Positions 8,263 to 18,080 are shown, counted from the first letter of the stretch. The stretch: 64,000 nt of DNA from CAYQEC01 sp964569015 (GCA_964569015.1 CAZMSN010000003.1:1-64000); one strand, 5' to 3'. The notes: generated by a model from the letters alone, not told the origin. Program-made: numbers and translations.

Positions 8263-9162
8263 ATGGAGTTCCCACTGAGCTTTCGCCGGGTGACCGTCGC
8301 CGACACGGCGGCGATCAATGCTCTGCTTGAGTCGGTCGCCGGCTTCGACGGCCGGCCCGCTCTTTCCGAGCACAAGATGCTGCACCGCGCCGGCGACACG
8401 GAGTCGCGGGAAGTGATCGCAGTGAACCGCAAGAGCGGAGCCGTGATCGGTTACGGCCAGGCGGCCTGGCATCATCCGGGTGGTGCCGGCAGCACCGGTC
8501 ATTGGGCGATCGAGGTGACCCTGCATCCCGAGGCGCGAACCGACGCCAACGTCGACGAGCTTCTTGGCAGGGTCGTGGCAGAAGCCGAGCCAGGGCGGCC
8601 GTTGACGGCCTGGGCCTGGGATCGCTTCACCGCAGATGCAATCCGTCGCATGGGCTGGACCGAGACGCGGGCAATCGACCGGGTAGAGCGCTCGCTTCCC
8701 ATCCCGCACCGGACCCTGTTTCCCGAAGGCGTTCATCTCGACCGGTTTCGAGTTGGAGTGGACGAGGCCGAGTGGCTGACGGTGAACAACGCGGCGTTCG
8801 ACGGGCATCCTGAGAACGGTGCTCTCACGCTGCGCGAACTGAAGCTCAAGCAGTCACAGCCCTGGTTCGAAGCGGCCGGGCTGTTGATGGCGCGTTCCGG
8901 GGGCCGTCTCCTGGGGAGCTGCTGGACCAAGATGCATCCCGGCGGCATCGGGGAGATCTACATCGTCGGGGTGCATCCCGAGGCAAGGGGGCGCGGAATC
9001 GGCAAAGCGCTGATCGTCGCCGGTCTCGAGGATCTGTTCGAACGCCGGGATGCGACGACCGGGATGATCCACGTCGACGAGGCCAATGAACATGGCGTCC
9101 GGATCTACCGCCAGCTCGGCTTTCGCACGGTCCTGATCAATCGGGAGTACGAGGCGGGATGA
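8263..9162 (+). CDS. mshD: mycothiol synthase (tandem GNAT acetyltransferase)
   Basis: Transfers acetyl from acetyl-CoA to Cys-GlcN-inositol, the last step of mycothiol synthesis in the cytoplasm. Two GNAT domains are arranged in tandem as in MshD. The C-terminal one has the acetyl-CoA loop HPEARGRGIGKAL and the features NNAAFDGHPENG, WTKMHPGGIGEIYIVGV and GVRIYRQLGF, all close to known MshD sequences. Length 299 aa is normal. It stands alone, with the small zinc-ribbon gene convergent and overlapping its last 26 bases. It is strong evidence for an actinobacterial host. Confidence 0.92.
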   Translation: MEFPLSFRRVTVADTAAINALLESVAGFDGRPALSEHKMLHRAGDTESREVIAVNRKSGAVIGYGQAAWHHPGGAGSTGHWAIEVTLHPEARTDANVDELLGRVVAEAEPGRPLTAWAWDRFTADAIRRMGWTETRAIDRVERSLPIPHRTLFPEGVHLDRFRVGVDEAEWLTVNNAAFDGHPENGALTLRELKLKQSQPWFEAAGLLMARSGGRLLGSCWTKMHPGGIGEIYIVGVHPEARGRGIGKALIVAGLEDLFERRDATTGMIHVDEANEHGVRIYRQLGFRTVLINREYEAG

Positions 9163-9379
9163 GGTGCCCGAAGACTTGCCCGCACGACGGGCAGGCAACG
9201 TCCGTCTCGGCAGTGGGCGAAAGGCACCAAGGGCACGGGAGATCCAGGGAAGATCCTGCGTCGATGGGGGCCACCCTGCACTGAGCGCGCCGGGGTTCGT
9301 CCCGGCAGACCTCCGGCGAGACATCGGTCATTGCCGATCGAACGGCCCCCGATTCAGAAGTCGGCTCGAACGCTGACAC
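9137..9379 (-). CDS. small zinc-ribbon protein, 80 aa
   Basis: The only recognisable feature is a two-knuckle zinc ribbon, CPWC...CPSCG, near the C-terminus, followed by a proline-rich tail. GTG 9379 has AAAGGG seven bases upstream; ATG 9331 is an alternative start. It lies 51 bp downstream of the degenerate kinase gene on the same strand and may share its transcript. Its 3' end overlaps mshD. Function unknown. Confidence 0.5.
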   Translation of the reverse strand: MSAFEPTSESGAVRSAMTDVSPEVCRDEPRRAQCRVAPIDAGSSLDLPCPWCLSPTAETDVACPSCGQVFGHLIPPRTPD

Positions 9380-9430
9380 CGTTGCCCTTTCTTCGATCGT
9401 GCGCCACTCTGCGAGTCGCCGGCCCGGATC

Positions 9431-10408
9431 TCACAGAACCCGATGATCGCGCCGCCGGAGTCGCACTGGCCGTGAAGACATCGGGTCTTGCGTCTGGCCC
9501 TGACCTTCGGTGTCGGCCATGGAACCGGCGACGGCGCGGCGGAGCTCCGCGACGAGGTAGCCGTAATCGGTGAGGCCGCTTCGCATGGAGTTCTCAGCTG
9601 CGTGCACGAGCATCATGCCCGCGTGGTAGACCGTCCACCGATCGAGATGGCCCCGTTCGAGCCGCTTGCCGTACCCGTCTTGGAACGCCGTCGCGGCGTG
9701 CGGTCCCGCCTGGAGCCCGATCAGCCACGTCGCCTTGGAGAGATCCCATTCGGGGGGAGCGAGCGTGGCCCACTCCCAGCTGATGAGCGTCACCTGGCCC
9801 ATGTCGTCGACCAGGAAGTCCTCCGGGACGGTGTTGGTGTGGGCGATCCGCGGCGACGAGGCATAAGGGGGTCTGATCTTGCGGGCGTCGGCGATCGCCT
9901 CGGCCGAGAGGCCGAGGCGGCCCCGGTAGCGCTCCAATCGTCGAAAGGTGGACACGAAATCGACGCTGACCCACTCCTGATCGATGCCCCGCGAGAGGTT
10001 GGAGACTCTCTCCGGTGAAGCGTCGTGGACGCCCCGTAGGATCTCGCCCGCCTTCTTCCCCAAGCCTGGGTTCTCCGGAAGCGTTCCCAAGCTCCAGCGC
10101 CCGGCATCCTCGAAGAGCGCCCAATGAAACTCGCCTTCCACGCCGCGATCGAGCAGCACCGGCAGGCCCGCCAGCTCGTGCAGAGCGTCGAGCGCATGGC
10201 GCTCGCGTCGGTGACGAGCGGGAGTCCCGTAGATCTTGGCGATCTGCGTGCCCTTCTCCGACCAGAGTCGGTAGACACGATTGGCACCCGGGGCGTGGCC
10301 AATGCTCGAAAGCTCCTGAACGCGGCCACCGGCGGCCAATCGCTCAGCGATTCGGAGCGTTTCCAAGTGCAGGACCCTTCCCTTGCCGGCCTGGCCGTAT
10401 TCTCCCAC
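9431..10408 (-). CDS. aminoglycoside-phosphotransferase-fold protein with degenerate catalytic motifs
   Basis: The APH/choline-kinase fold is visible: an N-lobe lysine (QIAKIYG), a helix with RRERHALDAL, then the catalytic loop and metal loop. The loop reads HTNTVPEDF instead of HGDxxxxN, so the catalytic Asp is Asn and the downstream Asn is Asp. The metal-binding DWE is replaced by SWE in LISWEWA. These changes predict no or altered phosphotransfer. The gene is divergent from thrS (65 bp apart). GTG 10408 has no clear ribosome-binding site; TTG 10366 with AAGGGAAGGG upstream is a plausible alternative. Role unknown. Confidence 0.8.
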   Translation of the reverse strand: MGEYGQAGKGRVLHLETLRIAERLAAGGRVQELSSIGHAPGANRVYRLWSEKGTQIAKIYGTPARHRRERHALDALHELAGLPVLLDRGVEGEFHWALFEDAGRWSLGTLPENPGLGKKAGEILRGVHDASPERVSNLSRGIDQEWVSVDFVSTFRRLERYRGRLGLSAEAIADARKIRPPYASSPRIAHTNTVPEDFLVDDMGQVTLISWEWATLAPPEWDLSKATWLIGLQAGPHAATAFQDGYGKRLERGHLDRWTVYHAGMMLVHAAENSMRSGLTDYGYLVAELRRAVAGSMADTEGQGQTQDPMSSRPVRLRRRDHRVL

Positions 10409-10473
10409 GTTTGTGAGTTGCGTGTCGGGAATCGCGGTACGCTTACCGGCCTGCTCACTGGAGAGGAATCGGT

Positions 10474-12408
10474 ATGGCGGCTGTGCATCTCACCTTCCCG
10501 GACGGCTCAACTCGGGAGTACCCCGAGGAAGTCACGGGAACCGATGTTGCGGCCAGCATTGGTCCGCGCCTCGCCAAGGCTGCCGTGGCCGTGGAGCTGA
10601 ACGGGCAGATGATCGACCTGACTCGCCCGATCGAGGCTGACGGGACGTTCTCCGTCGTCACCGAGGACACCGAGGACGGCCGACACGTGATTCGTCACTC
10701 GGCGGCGCACGTCATGGCCCAGGCCGTGCTCGACCTGTTCCCCGGCGCTACATACGCCATCGGGCCGCCGATCACCGACGGCTTCTACTACGACTTCGAC
10801 ATCGGGCGTGCGTTCACTCCGGATGATATCGAGCAGATCGAAGCTCGAATGCGGGAGATCGTTGCCGAGGACCAGCCATTCGAGCGGGCCACGCTTTCGA
10901 TCGCCGAAGCCCTCGAGGAGTTCGCCGATCACCCCTTCAAGAAGGAGATCATCGAGGGAGTCGAAGAGAGCGAGGGCGCCGGGGGCTCAGAGGTCTCGGT
11001 GTACCGCAATCAGGGGTTCGTGGACCTGTGTCGTGGGCCCCACCTGCCATCGACGGGCAGGATCGCGGCCTTCAAGCTGATGCGAAGCGCCGGCGCCTAC
11101 TGGCGCGGTGACGAGACGAAGCCGCAACTGCAGCGGATCTACGGGACCGCATGGGAAGACGACAAGGAACTGGAGGCCTACCTCGAGCGCCTCGAGGAAG
11201 CGGAACGTCGCGACCATCGCCGTCTCGGGCAGGAGCTGGAGCTGTTCTCCTTCCCCGCCGAAATGGGCGCTGGTCTCGCGGTGTGGCACCCCAGAGGCGG
11301 GTTGCTGCGCACCATCATCGAGGATTACAGCCGCCGCACCCACCTGGCGCACGGGTACGAGATCGTCGCCACGCCGCACGTCGCCAAGGCGGATCTCTGG
11401 CACACGTCCGGCCATCTCGATTTCTACGCCGAGACCATGTACCCCGGGCTCGTGCTCGACGAGGACACCGAGTACCGGCTCAAGCCGATGAACTGCCCGT
11501 TTCACATGTTGATCTTCGCGAGCCGGAGCAGGAGCTACCGGGAGTTGCCGTTGCGATTCTTCGAGCTGGGAACCGTGTACCGCTACGAGCGCTCCGGCGT
11601 GCTCCACGGCTTGCTGCGCATTCGTGGCTTCACGCAGGACGATGCGCACATCTTCTGTGAGGAATCCCAGATCGAGACCGAGCTGGCGGGCCTGCTCGAC
11701 TTCACGCTGATGGTGCTGCGCGATTTTGGGTTCGAGGAGTTCGAGGCCGATCTCTCCACCAAGCCCGACAAGTACGTGGGTGTGGACGAGATGTGGGTGA
11801 AGGCCGAAGCGGCCCTGCAGCACGCCCTCGAGGACACAGGGTTGGCCTACCAGGTCGCAGAAGGTGAGGGAGCGTTCTACGGGCCCAAGATCGATGTGCA
11901 TGTGCGCGACGCCATCGGGAGGCGCTGGCAGCTCTCCACACTCCAGGTGGACTTCGGCCTGCCCGAGAACTTCAACTTGCTCTACGCGACCGACCACAAC
12001 ACCCGGGAACAGCCGGTGATGATCCACCGCGCCCTGATGGGGTCGATCGAGCGCTTCATCGGAGTCCTCATCGAGCACTATGCCGGTGCACTGCCGGGCT
12101 GGCTCTCGCCGGTACAGGCGACGATCGTGCCGGTCGCCGACCGCCACCACGAGTATGCGCGAGAGCTGGCCGCGCAGATGAGAGCCGCCGGGCTGCGGGT
12201 CGAGGTCGACGATCACGACGACACCGTCGGCGAGAAGATCAGGAAGGCCCTCACCGGCAAGCACCCGGCCGTGCTGGTTGTCGGAGACAAGGACGTCGAG
12301 GCAGGCACCATCGGGTTGCGGCTACGAGGAGAGGAACACGAGCGGCGCGGCGTTGGTCGGGATGAGGTGATCACCGAGCTGCTCGATCTCTGCGCGCCGC
12401 CCCGATGA
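10474..12408 (+). CDS. thrS: threonyl-tRNA synthetase
   Basis: Charges tRNA-Thr. 644 aa with the full bacterial layout: TGS domain (1-60), second additional (editing) domain with HSAAHVMAQA, class II core with the zinc ligands in MNCPFHM and the later histidines, motif 2 region RYERSGVLHGLLRIRGFTQDD and motif 3 (ALMGSIERFIG), then the anticodon-binding domain. ATG 10474 is preceded by GGAGAGG. No T-box or other leader fits in the 65 bp shared with the divergent kinase-like gene. In Mycobacterium thrS also sits just before the pgsA-pimA cluster. Confidence 0.97.
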   Translation: MAAVHLTFPDGSTREYPEEVTGTDVAASIGPRLAKAAVAVELNGQMIDLTRPIEADGTFSVVTEDTEDGRHVIRHSAAHVMAQAVLDLFPGATYAIGPPITDGFYYDFDIGRAFTPDDIEQIEARMREIVAEDQPFERATLSIAEALEEFADHPFKKEIIEGVEESEGAGGSEVSVYRNQGFVDLCRGPHLPSTGRIAAFKLMRSAGAYWRGDETKPQLQRIYGTAWEDDKELEAYLERLEEAERRDHRRLGQELELFSFPAEMGAGLAVWHPRGGLLRTIIEDYSRRTHLAHGYEIVATPHVAKADLWHTSGHLDFYAETMYPGLVLDEDTEYRLKPMNCPFHMLIFASRSRSYRELPLRFFELGTVYRYERSGVLHGLLRIRGFTQDDAHIFCEESQIETELAGLLDFTLMVLRDFGFEEFEADLSTKPDKYVGVDEMWVKAEAALQHALEDTGLAYQVAEGEGAFYGPKIDVHVRDAIGRRWQLSTLQVDFGLPENFNLLYATDHNTREQPVMIHRALMGSIERFIGVLIEHYAGALPGWLSPVQATIVPVADRHHEYARELAAQMRAAGLRVEVDDHDDTVGEKIRKALTGKHPAVLVVGDKDVEAGTIGLRLRGEEHERRGVGRDEVITELLDLCAPPR

Positions 12409-12504
12409 GGCCGCCGCAGTGACTTGCCCTGGGCGAGATCGGGCGTAGGCTGCGCCTCCCCAACGATCACGCCTCCCGTCGGTTCGGGTGAAGGGACAAC
12501 ATCC

Positions 12505-15102
12505 GTGAAGCAGCTCGTCAAGCTCCTCGCCGCCTCCGTGCGCCGCTCTCCATGGGCGGTGCTGATCGCAGCTCTCGTCGCTACCGCGGTGTTGGGGGCG
12601 TTCATCACTCAACAGGAGACGGCGACGGGCAGCGAAGGCTTCTCCCCGGACTCGCCCGAGTTCCTGGCGCAGGACGTCATCAGCGAGCACTTCTCGGACA
12701 ACTCCGAAACGTCGGCCCAGATCGTCATGACTGCCAAGGACGGCGACCTCATCACCGCGACGGGCCTGCGTGACTACGTAGCGGTGCGGCGGGCGATCGA
12801 GACCAGCGAGGTGGCGGACCTGCTCAAGGGAAGGCCCGGCGGTGACATCGTCGGGTATTTCGATCCGCTGCTGCAAGGGCTGCAGCTGCGTGCCGAGGAG
12901 ACCGGGATCCCCCTCGAGATGATGCTGGTGGCCATCTCCGATTTGGAGGTGAAGGAGGGTTTCCGCGAGAGCTTCTCCCAGATCCCGGTCGAGATGTCCG
13001 GTCTCTTCCGAGGACTGCTCGACCAGGGGTTCGATCTCGAAACGGCCGAGGCTGAGGCCGGTCTCATGGTTGTCTACCTCAACCTCGCCGATCTCGACGA
13101 CCCAGACGGCACGATCCTGCAGGGGAAGGAAGTCGACATGGCCGACGCGGTGGCGGCGCTCGACGCCCAGGCCGCAGAGGGATCGGCCTTCAGCTACTCG
13201 CTCCTGTTCGCCGACACCGATCAGTTCGCCTCCGAGATCGGGCGGCTGTTCGCCACGGCCTTCATCATCATCGTGCTGATCCTGCTCTTCGTGTTCTGGA
13301 TCCATCCCAAGGGGAACATGACGTGGGGGGGAGCACTGCGGCGGGCGCTGGGCGATGTGACGCTCACCATGCTCGTCATTGTCATGTCGATCGTCTGGAT
13401 GAACGGCATCGGCGTGCTCCTGGGACCCAGATACCTCGGCCTCATCGGCGACTTCAACGAGATGCTCCAGCTCCTCCCGATCCTGCTCATCGGCCTCGGT
13501 GTCGACTACGCCATCCACATGACGAGCCGCTACCGGGAGGAGCTCGGCGAGGGCATCGAGGTGCCGAGAGCGGCAGCACGCGCCACCCGGACCGTGGGAA
13601 TCGCCCTGGTGCTCGCCACCGTGACCACCTCGATCGGTTTCCTCACCAATGTGATCAACCCGATCGCGGCGATCGCCGACTTCGGTGTGCTGGCTGCGGT
13701 CGGCATCAGCTCGGCGTTCCTGCTCATGCTGACGGTGGTGCCCTCGATCCGGGTCTTGCTGGATCGCCGAGCCGAGTCGCGCGGCCGGCTGACCCGTGAG
13801 GCCCTTGGCCGGCAGAGCGAGCGGTTGCTGCCCAAGCTCATGGGAAGCACGTCGGTGCTGGCCGAGCGGTTCTCGAGCATCGTGATCATCCTGGCACTCG
13901 TGGCGGCGGGAGCAGGTGTCTACGGCTTCACCCAGCTCAACACCGAGTTCAGCTTCACCGACTTCCTTCCCGAGGACTCCTCCGCCCGAGTCGCTTACGA
14001 CTCCATCGTCTCGGACTTCGCAGGGGGCTTCGGCGAGGAGACAGAGATCATCATCGAAGGTGACGTCGCCACTCCAGCCGTCCACAACGCTCTGGTGGCG
14101 GCGTGGGGCAATCTCGGCGATAACCCGAACGTGGTGCAGTACGGGGAGCGGGCCACGGCTGAATCGCCGGTCTCGGTGATTGGGGGACTCGTGTCGCCGC
14201 CCGATCAGGGCGGCGACACCGAGACGTACGACGCCGAGTTCGCTCAGTTCGCTCTGGCCGCAGGACTGCAGCCGGATCTGACCGTCGCGGAGAGCACCGA
14301 TGTGGCCGCCCTCTACCGTGCTGCGCTCGAAGCGGCCAGGGATCCCATGAGGCGGGTCGTGGCCGAGGTGGACGGTGCCTTCCGGTTCGTGGACATGGGG
14401 GTGTCGACCCAGGCGGGTGAAGCCGAGGCGCTCTTGCTCCGGGACGATCTCCGGGCCGACTTCGCCCCGGTGCGCGAAGCGGGGGCGACCGCGGTCGCCA
14501 CCAATCAGAGCATCATCAGCCAGGGAGTGGCGAAAGCGCTGCAAGACTCGCAGCTGTGGTCGCTAGGGCTCACGATCTTGGTGGCGGGCATGGTGCTCGC
14601 CATCAACTTCTGGTTCGAATCGAGGCGGCCGTTCCTTGGAGTCATCACGATCCTGCCGGTGGTGTTGATCGTGTTGCTGGTGTTCGGGATGATGGCTGCA
14701 CGGGGGATCGCCTTCAATCCCGTCACCGCCATGATCGCCAATCTCGCCATCGGGATCGGCGTGCCGTACACCATCCACATCACGCATCGCTACCAGGAGG
14801 ACCGTCTCCGGCACGGCGCGCCCGAGGCCGCCATCCGCTCGACCACCACCCACACCGGAGGCGCGCTGGCCGGGTCGGCGTTCACCACCGCGGCCGGTTT
14901 CGGCGTGCTGGTGACATCGTCGCTCAAGCCTTTCCAGCAGTTCGGCGAGGTCACGTTCTGGGCGATCATCTTCGCCCTCGTCGGGTCGGTGCTGGTGCTG
15001 CCGTCGCTGCTCATCGTCTGGGATCGCTGGCACCTCAATCGGGGTGAGACGGTGGTCGACGAAGCGAGGATTCAAGCCGTGCTCGAGGGGCAGGAGACCT
15101 GA
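12505..15102 (+). CDS. RND/MMPL superfamily exporter
   Basis: 866 aa with the two-fold RND layout. TM1 (PWAVLIAALVATAVLGAF) is followed by a large external loop, then a five-helix block with GLGVDYAIHM. The pattern repeats: a second external loop and a block with GIGVPYTIHITHRY. The paired G.D/P-Y.IH motifs are in the proton-relay helices of MMPL/YdfJ-type exporters (COG1033). The substrate is unknown; lipid or hydrophobic compounds are typical. GTG 12505 is preferred because AAGGGA lies upstream; the longer frame runs back to the thrS stop. Spacing to thrS is 96 bp. Confidence 0.85.
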   Translation: MKQLVKLLAASVRRSPWAVLIAALVATAVLGAFITQQETATGSEGFSPDSPEFLAQDVISEHFSDNSETSAQIVMTAKDGDLITATGLRDYVAVRRAIETSEVADLLKGRPGGDIVGYFDPLLQGLQLRAEETGIPLEMMLVAISDLEVKEGFRESFSQIPVEMSGLFRGLLDQGFDLETAEAEAGLMVVYLNLADLDDPDGTILQGKEVDMADAVAALDAQAAEGSAFSYSLLFADTDQFASEIGRLFATAFIIIVLILLFVFWIHPKGNMTWGGALRRALGDVTLTMLVIVMSIVWMNGIGVLLGPRYLGLIGDFNEMLQLLPILLIGLGVDYAIHMTSRYREELGEGIEVPRAAARATRTVGIALVLATVTTSIGFLTNVINPIAAIADFGVLAAVGISSAFLLMLTVVPSIRVLLDRRAESRGRLTREALGRQSERLLPKLMGSTSVLAERFSSIVIILALVAAGAGVYGFTQLNTEFSFTDFLPEDSSARVAYDSIVSDFAGGFGEETEIIIEGDVATPAVHNALVAAWGNLGDNPNVVQYGERATAESPVSVIGGLVSPPDQGGDTETYDAEFAQFALAAGLQPDLTVAESTDVAALYRAALEAARDPMRRVVAEVDGAFRFVDMGVSTQAGEAEALLLRDDLRADFAPVREAGATAVATNQSIISQGVAKALQDSQLWSLGLTILVAGMVLAINFWFESRRPFLGVITILPVVLIVLLVFGMMAARGIAFNPVTAMIANLAIGIGVPYTIHITHRYQEDRLRHGAPEAAIRSTTTHTGGALAGSAFTTAAGFGVLVTSSLKPFQQFGEVTFWAIIFALVGSVLVLPSLLIVWDRWHLNRGETVVDEARIQAVLEGQET

Positions 15103-15146
15103 GGAGCCGGGCCGCGTGACCGGCGATCGCTCAGGAGGAGGCCGGC

Positions 15147-16457
15147 CTAGCGGTCCTCGATGAAGACGAACTCGCGGGTGAGCGGCCCGACGTAGATCTG
15201 GCGCGGCCGGACGATGCGGGTGAGCGGATCCTCGATCATCTCTTTCCAGTTGGCAATCCAGCCGGGGAGGCGCCCGATGGCGAAGAGCACAGTGAACATG
15301 CGTGTCGGGAACCCCAGAGCCCGGAAGATCAAGCCGGAATAGAAGTCGACGTTCGGGTAGAGGTTCCTGCTCTGGAAGTAGTCGTCCTGGAGCGCCATCT
15401 CCTCCAGGTCCCGGGCGATGTCGAGGAGCGGATCGTCTACTCCCGCTCGATCGAGCACGTCGGCGGCGAAGCCCCTGAGAATCTTGGCCCGCGGGTCGTA
15501 GTTCTTGTAGACGCGATGTCCGAAGCCCATGAGCCGGAACGGGTCGTCGGGATGCTTGGCGCGGGCGAGGACGGTCTTTGGCGTGGCATCCGGGTCCTCG
15601 TTGATCTCGCGGAGCATCTCGATGACGGCCTGATTGGCGCCCCCGTGCAGTGGTCCCCACAAGGCGTTCATGCCGGCGGCGACCGAGGCGAACAGGTTCG
15701 CTCCGCTCGAGCCGACGGAGCGCACGGTTGTCGTTGAGCAATTCTGACCGTGGTCGGCGTGCAGGATGAGGAGAACGTTGAGGGCCCGTGTGATGATCGG
15801 ATCGACCACCATCTCCTCGGCCGGAGTCGCGAACATCATGTGGAGGAAGTTCTCGACATAGGTGAGGTCGTTGCGGGGGTAGATGTAGGCCTGGCCGGTC
15901 GATTTCTTGAAGGCCCACGCCGCGATGGTCGGCATCTTGGCGATGATGCGCTTTGCGCTCTCTCCGAAAGTGTCGGGATCGGCCGGGTTGAGGTAGCCCT
16001 CGTAATAGGTGGAGACCGCGTTGGTGGCCGACGAGAGGATCGCCATGGGGTGGGCGCTGCGGGGGAAGGCATCGAAGAAGCGCTTCATCTCCTCGTTGAG
16101 GAGGGTGTAATGGCGGATCGACTCAGTCCAGGCCTCGAGCTGGGGCCGGGTCGGCAGCGACCCGAACAGCAGCAGGTAGGCGACCTCGAGGAATGAACAA
16201 TGCTCGGCGAGGTCCTCGATGCGATAGCCGTCGTAGGTCAGCTCGCCGGCGGTGCCGTCGACGTGAGTGAGCGCACTACGCGTCGAGGCGGTATTGGCGA
16301 AGCCGGGATCGAACGCCACGACGCCCGCCTCGGTTCGTAGCCGGCTGATGTCGAGGCCGTGGTCGCCGGCCCTTCCTTCGACCAGCGGAAGCTCGAGGGA
16401 GGACTCGGTGCCCTCCGGGCTCGCTATGTGGAGCCTCGCCCCGACGTCGCCGTCCAA
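15147..16457 (-). CDS. gltA: citrate synthase
   Basis: Condenses acetyl-CoA with oxaloacetate. 436 aa, the size of the type II (hexameric, NADH-sensitive) bacterial enzymes. The active-site histidines are in HADHGQNCSTTTVR and WGPLHGGANQAV, and the aspartate segment is near YSGLIFRALGFP. The frame is open far upstream, but TTG 16457 has GGAGGAGGAAG just before it and gives the normal N-terminus, so it is the likely start. The gene is convergent with the RND exporter and divergent from the PIP-synthase-like gene. Confidence 0.93.
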   Translation of the reverse strand: MDGDVGARLHIASPEGTESSLELPLVEGRAGDHGLDISRLRTEAGVVAFDPGFANTASTRSALTHVDGTAGELTYDGYRIEDLAEHCSFLEVAYLLLFGSLPTRPQLEAWTESIRHYTLLNEEMKRFFDAFPRSAHPMAILSSATNAVSTYYEGYLNPADPDTFGESAKRIIAKMPTIAAWAFKKSTGQAYIYPRNDLTYVENFLHMMFATPAEEMVVDPIITRALNVLLILHADHGQNCSTTTVRSVGSSGANLFASVAAGMNALWGPLHGGANQAVIEMLREINEDPDATPKTVLARAKHPDDPFRLMGFGHRVYKNYDPRAKILRGFAADVLDRAGVDDPLLDIARDLEEMALQDDYFQSRNLYPNVDFYSGLIFRALGFPTRMFTVLFAIGRLPGWIANWKEMIEDPLTRIVRPRQIYVGPLTREFVFIEDR

Positions 16458-16608
16458 GCGTCTTCCTCCTCCGGGCCGGGTGGTCGCCGCCGTTTGTCCG
16501 ACGACAAGAGCCGCCGCCGTTCGTTCGACGACGAGAATGGGGTCGAAGTGTAGCGAACGAGTATGCCCGCCGGTCCCCGTGGTACCTTTCCGGACGGAAG
16601 GAGGACGA

Positions 16609-17196
16609 GTGCTCGACCTCAGGGGCCGTAGCCGAGTCGCCCCGGTACTGGATCCCATTGCCGCGGGCCTCGCCAAGGCGAATCTGACTCCCACGGCGGT
16701 GACGCTCATCGGCCTGGTGGTGAGCTTCGGCGGAGCGGTGCTGATCGGCCGGCACGAATACGTGGCCGGCGCCCTCGTCGCCGGCGGTGGCGCGCTCTTC
16801 GACGCACTCGACGGGCCGCTGGCGCGGTTGCAGGGAACTGCCTCCATCCGGGGCGCGTTCGTCGACACGATGTCCGATCGGTTCGGGGAGATCGCCATCC
16901 TCGCCGGGCTGGCAGTGAGCCTGCGCCAGGACGAGACGGCGCTGATGCTGTGCCTGTTCGCTCTGGCGTTCTCGCTCCTCACCCCATACGTGCGGGCCAA
17001 GGCCGAGAGTTGGGGTGCCGAAGGTCGCGGCGGCTGGATGGGCCGGGCCGAGCGTGTGCTCTTGATTCTCACCGGCATCGGTCTCGATGGTTTCGGCCTC
17101 CGGGTGATCTTGCCGGTGCTGTGGATGTTCGTGATCCTGTCGGGGCTCACCGTCGGTCAGCGAATCCGGCGGACGTGGCAGCAGTTGACGCCGTGA
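16609..17196 (+). CDS. CDP-alcohol phosphatidyltransferase, probable phosphatidylinositol-phosphate synthase
   Basis: 195 aa, six predicted membrane helices. The CDP-alcohol motif DG-x2-AR-x8-G-x3-D-x3-D is complete (FDALDGPLARLQG...GAFVDTMSDR). It is the first gene of a three-gene operon with a PatA-like acyltransferase and PimA; in Mycobacterium the same position holds the phosphatidylinositol-phosphate synthase, so that product is more likely than phosphatidylglycerophosphate. GTG 16609 follows GGAAGGAGG. It overlaps the next gene by 4 bp. Confidence 0.85.
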   Translation: MLDLRGRSRVAPVLDPIAAGLAKANLTPTAVTLIGLVVSFGGAVLIGRHEYVAGALVAGGGALFDALDGPLARLQGTASIRGAFVDTMSDRFGEIAILAGLAVSLRQDETALMLCLFALAFSLLTPYVRAKAESWGAEGRGGWMGRAERVLLILTGIGLDGFGLRVILPVLWMFVILSGLTVGQRIRRTWQQLTP

Positions 17197-18080
17197 AGGG
17201 GGCCGCCGGCTACCTGGCGTATCGGGCCTTCGATGCGCTCTTCGCGCTTCTGCCCGAGGCGGCGATGCGTCACGTCGGCGAAGGTCTCGGGGTACTCGCC
17301 TATTGGATTGCACCGGGGCGCCGCCGGCTGGCACGCCGTCACCTGCGGCGAGTACTGGGAGATGACCCTCGCCTCAAGGCGGAGACCCGCCGCATGTTCG
17401 CCAGCTATGGGCGATATTGGGCGGAGGTGTTCTGGGTGCGGGCCCGCCGCAAGCAGCAGATCCTGGATCACGCCGTCATCGTGGGCCAGGAGCACATCGA
17501 GGCGGCGGCGGCCGCCGGGCACGGCATCGTGCTGGCCCTGCCCCACCTGGGGAACTGGGAAGCGGCTGGGGCCAAAGCGGAGCAGATCGGGATCCCGGTG
17601 TTGGCGGTGGCCGAGTCGCTGCCCAACCGGCGCATCGTCGAGTGGTTCGTGAGAGTCCGCAATCAGATGGGCATCGACGTGGTCCTGACAGGCAACGGGG
17701 GTCGCGTGACGCGATCTCTGGTGGATCGGCTGAACTCCGGTGGCACGATCGCGCTGGTTGCCGATCGCGACATCTCGGGGCGGGGAGTCGAGGTGGACTT
17801 CTTCGGAGAGAGGACCACGATGCCGGCCGGCCCCATGGCGCTGGCCGAGCGCACCGGGGCTGCCCTCCTACCGGTTGGGTGCTACTTCAAAGAGGGTCGC
17901 GGCCACCGCTTCGTGGTTCACCCGGCGATCGAGATTCCCGTTGCCCCGACGCGAGAGCAGCGGGTGGAACTCGGCACGCAGCGGTGCGCGGTGGCGTTCG
18001 AGGAGATCATCCGGCTCGCTCCCCATCAGTGGCACCTGTTCCAGCCCAACTGGCCGTCGGATCGCCAAGAGGGCCCGTGA
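17193..18080 (+). CDS. lipid A/PIM-type acyltransferase (PatA-like)
   Basis: 295 aa of the LpxL/HtrB/PatA family. The catalytic HX4(D/E) motif is HLGNWE in ALPHLGNWEAAG, preceded by a membrane-proximal segment and followed by GGTIALVADRDISGRGVEVDFFGE and PAGPMALAERTGAALLPV. By position between the PIP-synthase-like gene and pimA it should palmitoylate phosphatidylinositol mannoside at the inner face of the membrane. GTG 17193 overlaps the upstream stop, so translation is coupled. Confidence 0.88.
   Translation: MKGAAGYLAYRAFDALFALLPEAAMRHVGEGLGVLAYWIAPGRRRLARRHLRRVLGDDPRLKAETRRMFASYGRYWAEVFWVRARRKQQILDHAVIVGQEHIEAAAAAGHGIVLALPHLGNWEAAGAKAEQIGIPVLAVAESLPNRRIVEWFVRVRNQMGIDVVLTGNGGRVTRSLVDRLNSGGTIALVADRDISGRGVEVDFFGERTTMPAGPMALAERTGAALLPVGCYFKEGRGHRFVVHPAIEIPVAPTREQRVELGTQRCAVAFEEIIRLAPHQWHLFQPNWPSDRQEGP

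Noticed and set aside
10409..10473. T-box or other riboswitch for thrS
   Set aside because: Only 65 bp separate thrS from the divergent gene and no T-box sequence is visible.
12322..14544. 740-residue open frame on the minus strand opposite the RND exporter
   Set aside because: It is the mirror of a well-supported exporter gene, is Asp/His/Arg-rich and has no domain; long antisense frames are expected at this GC content.
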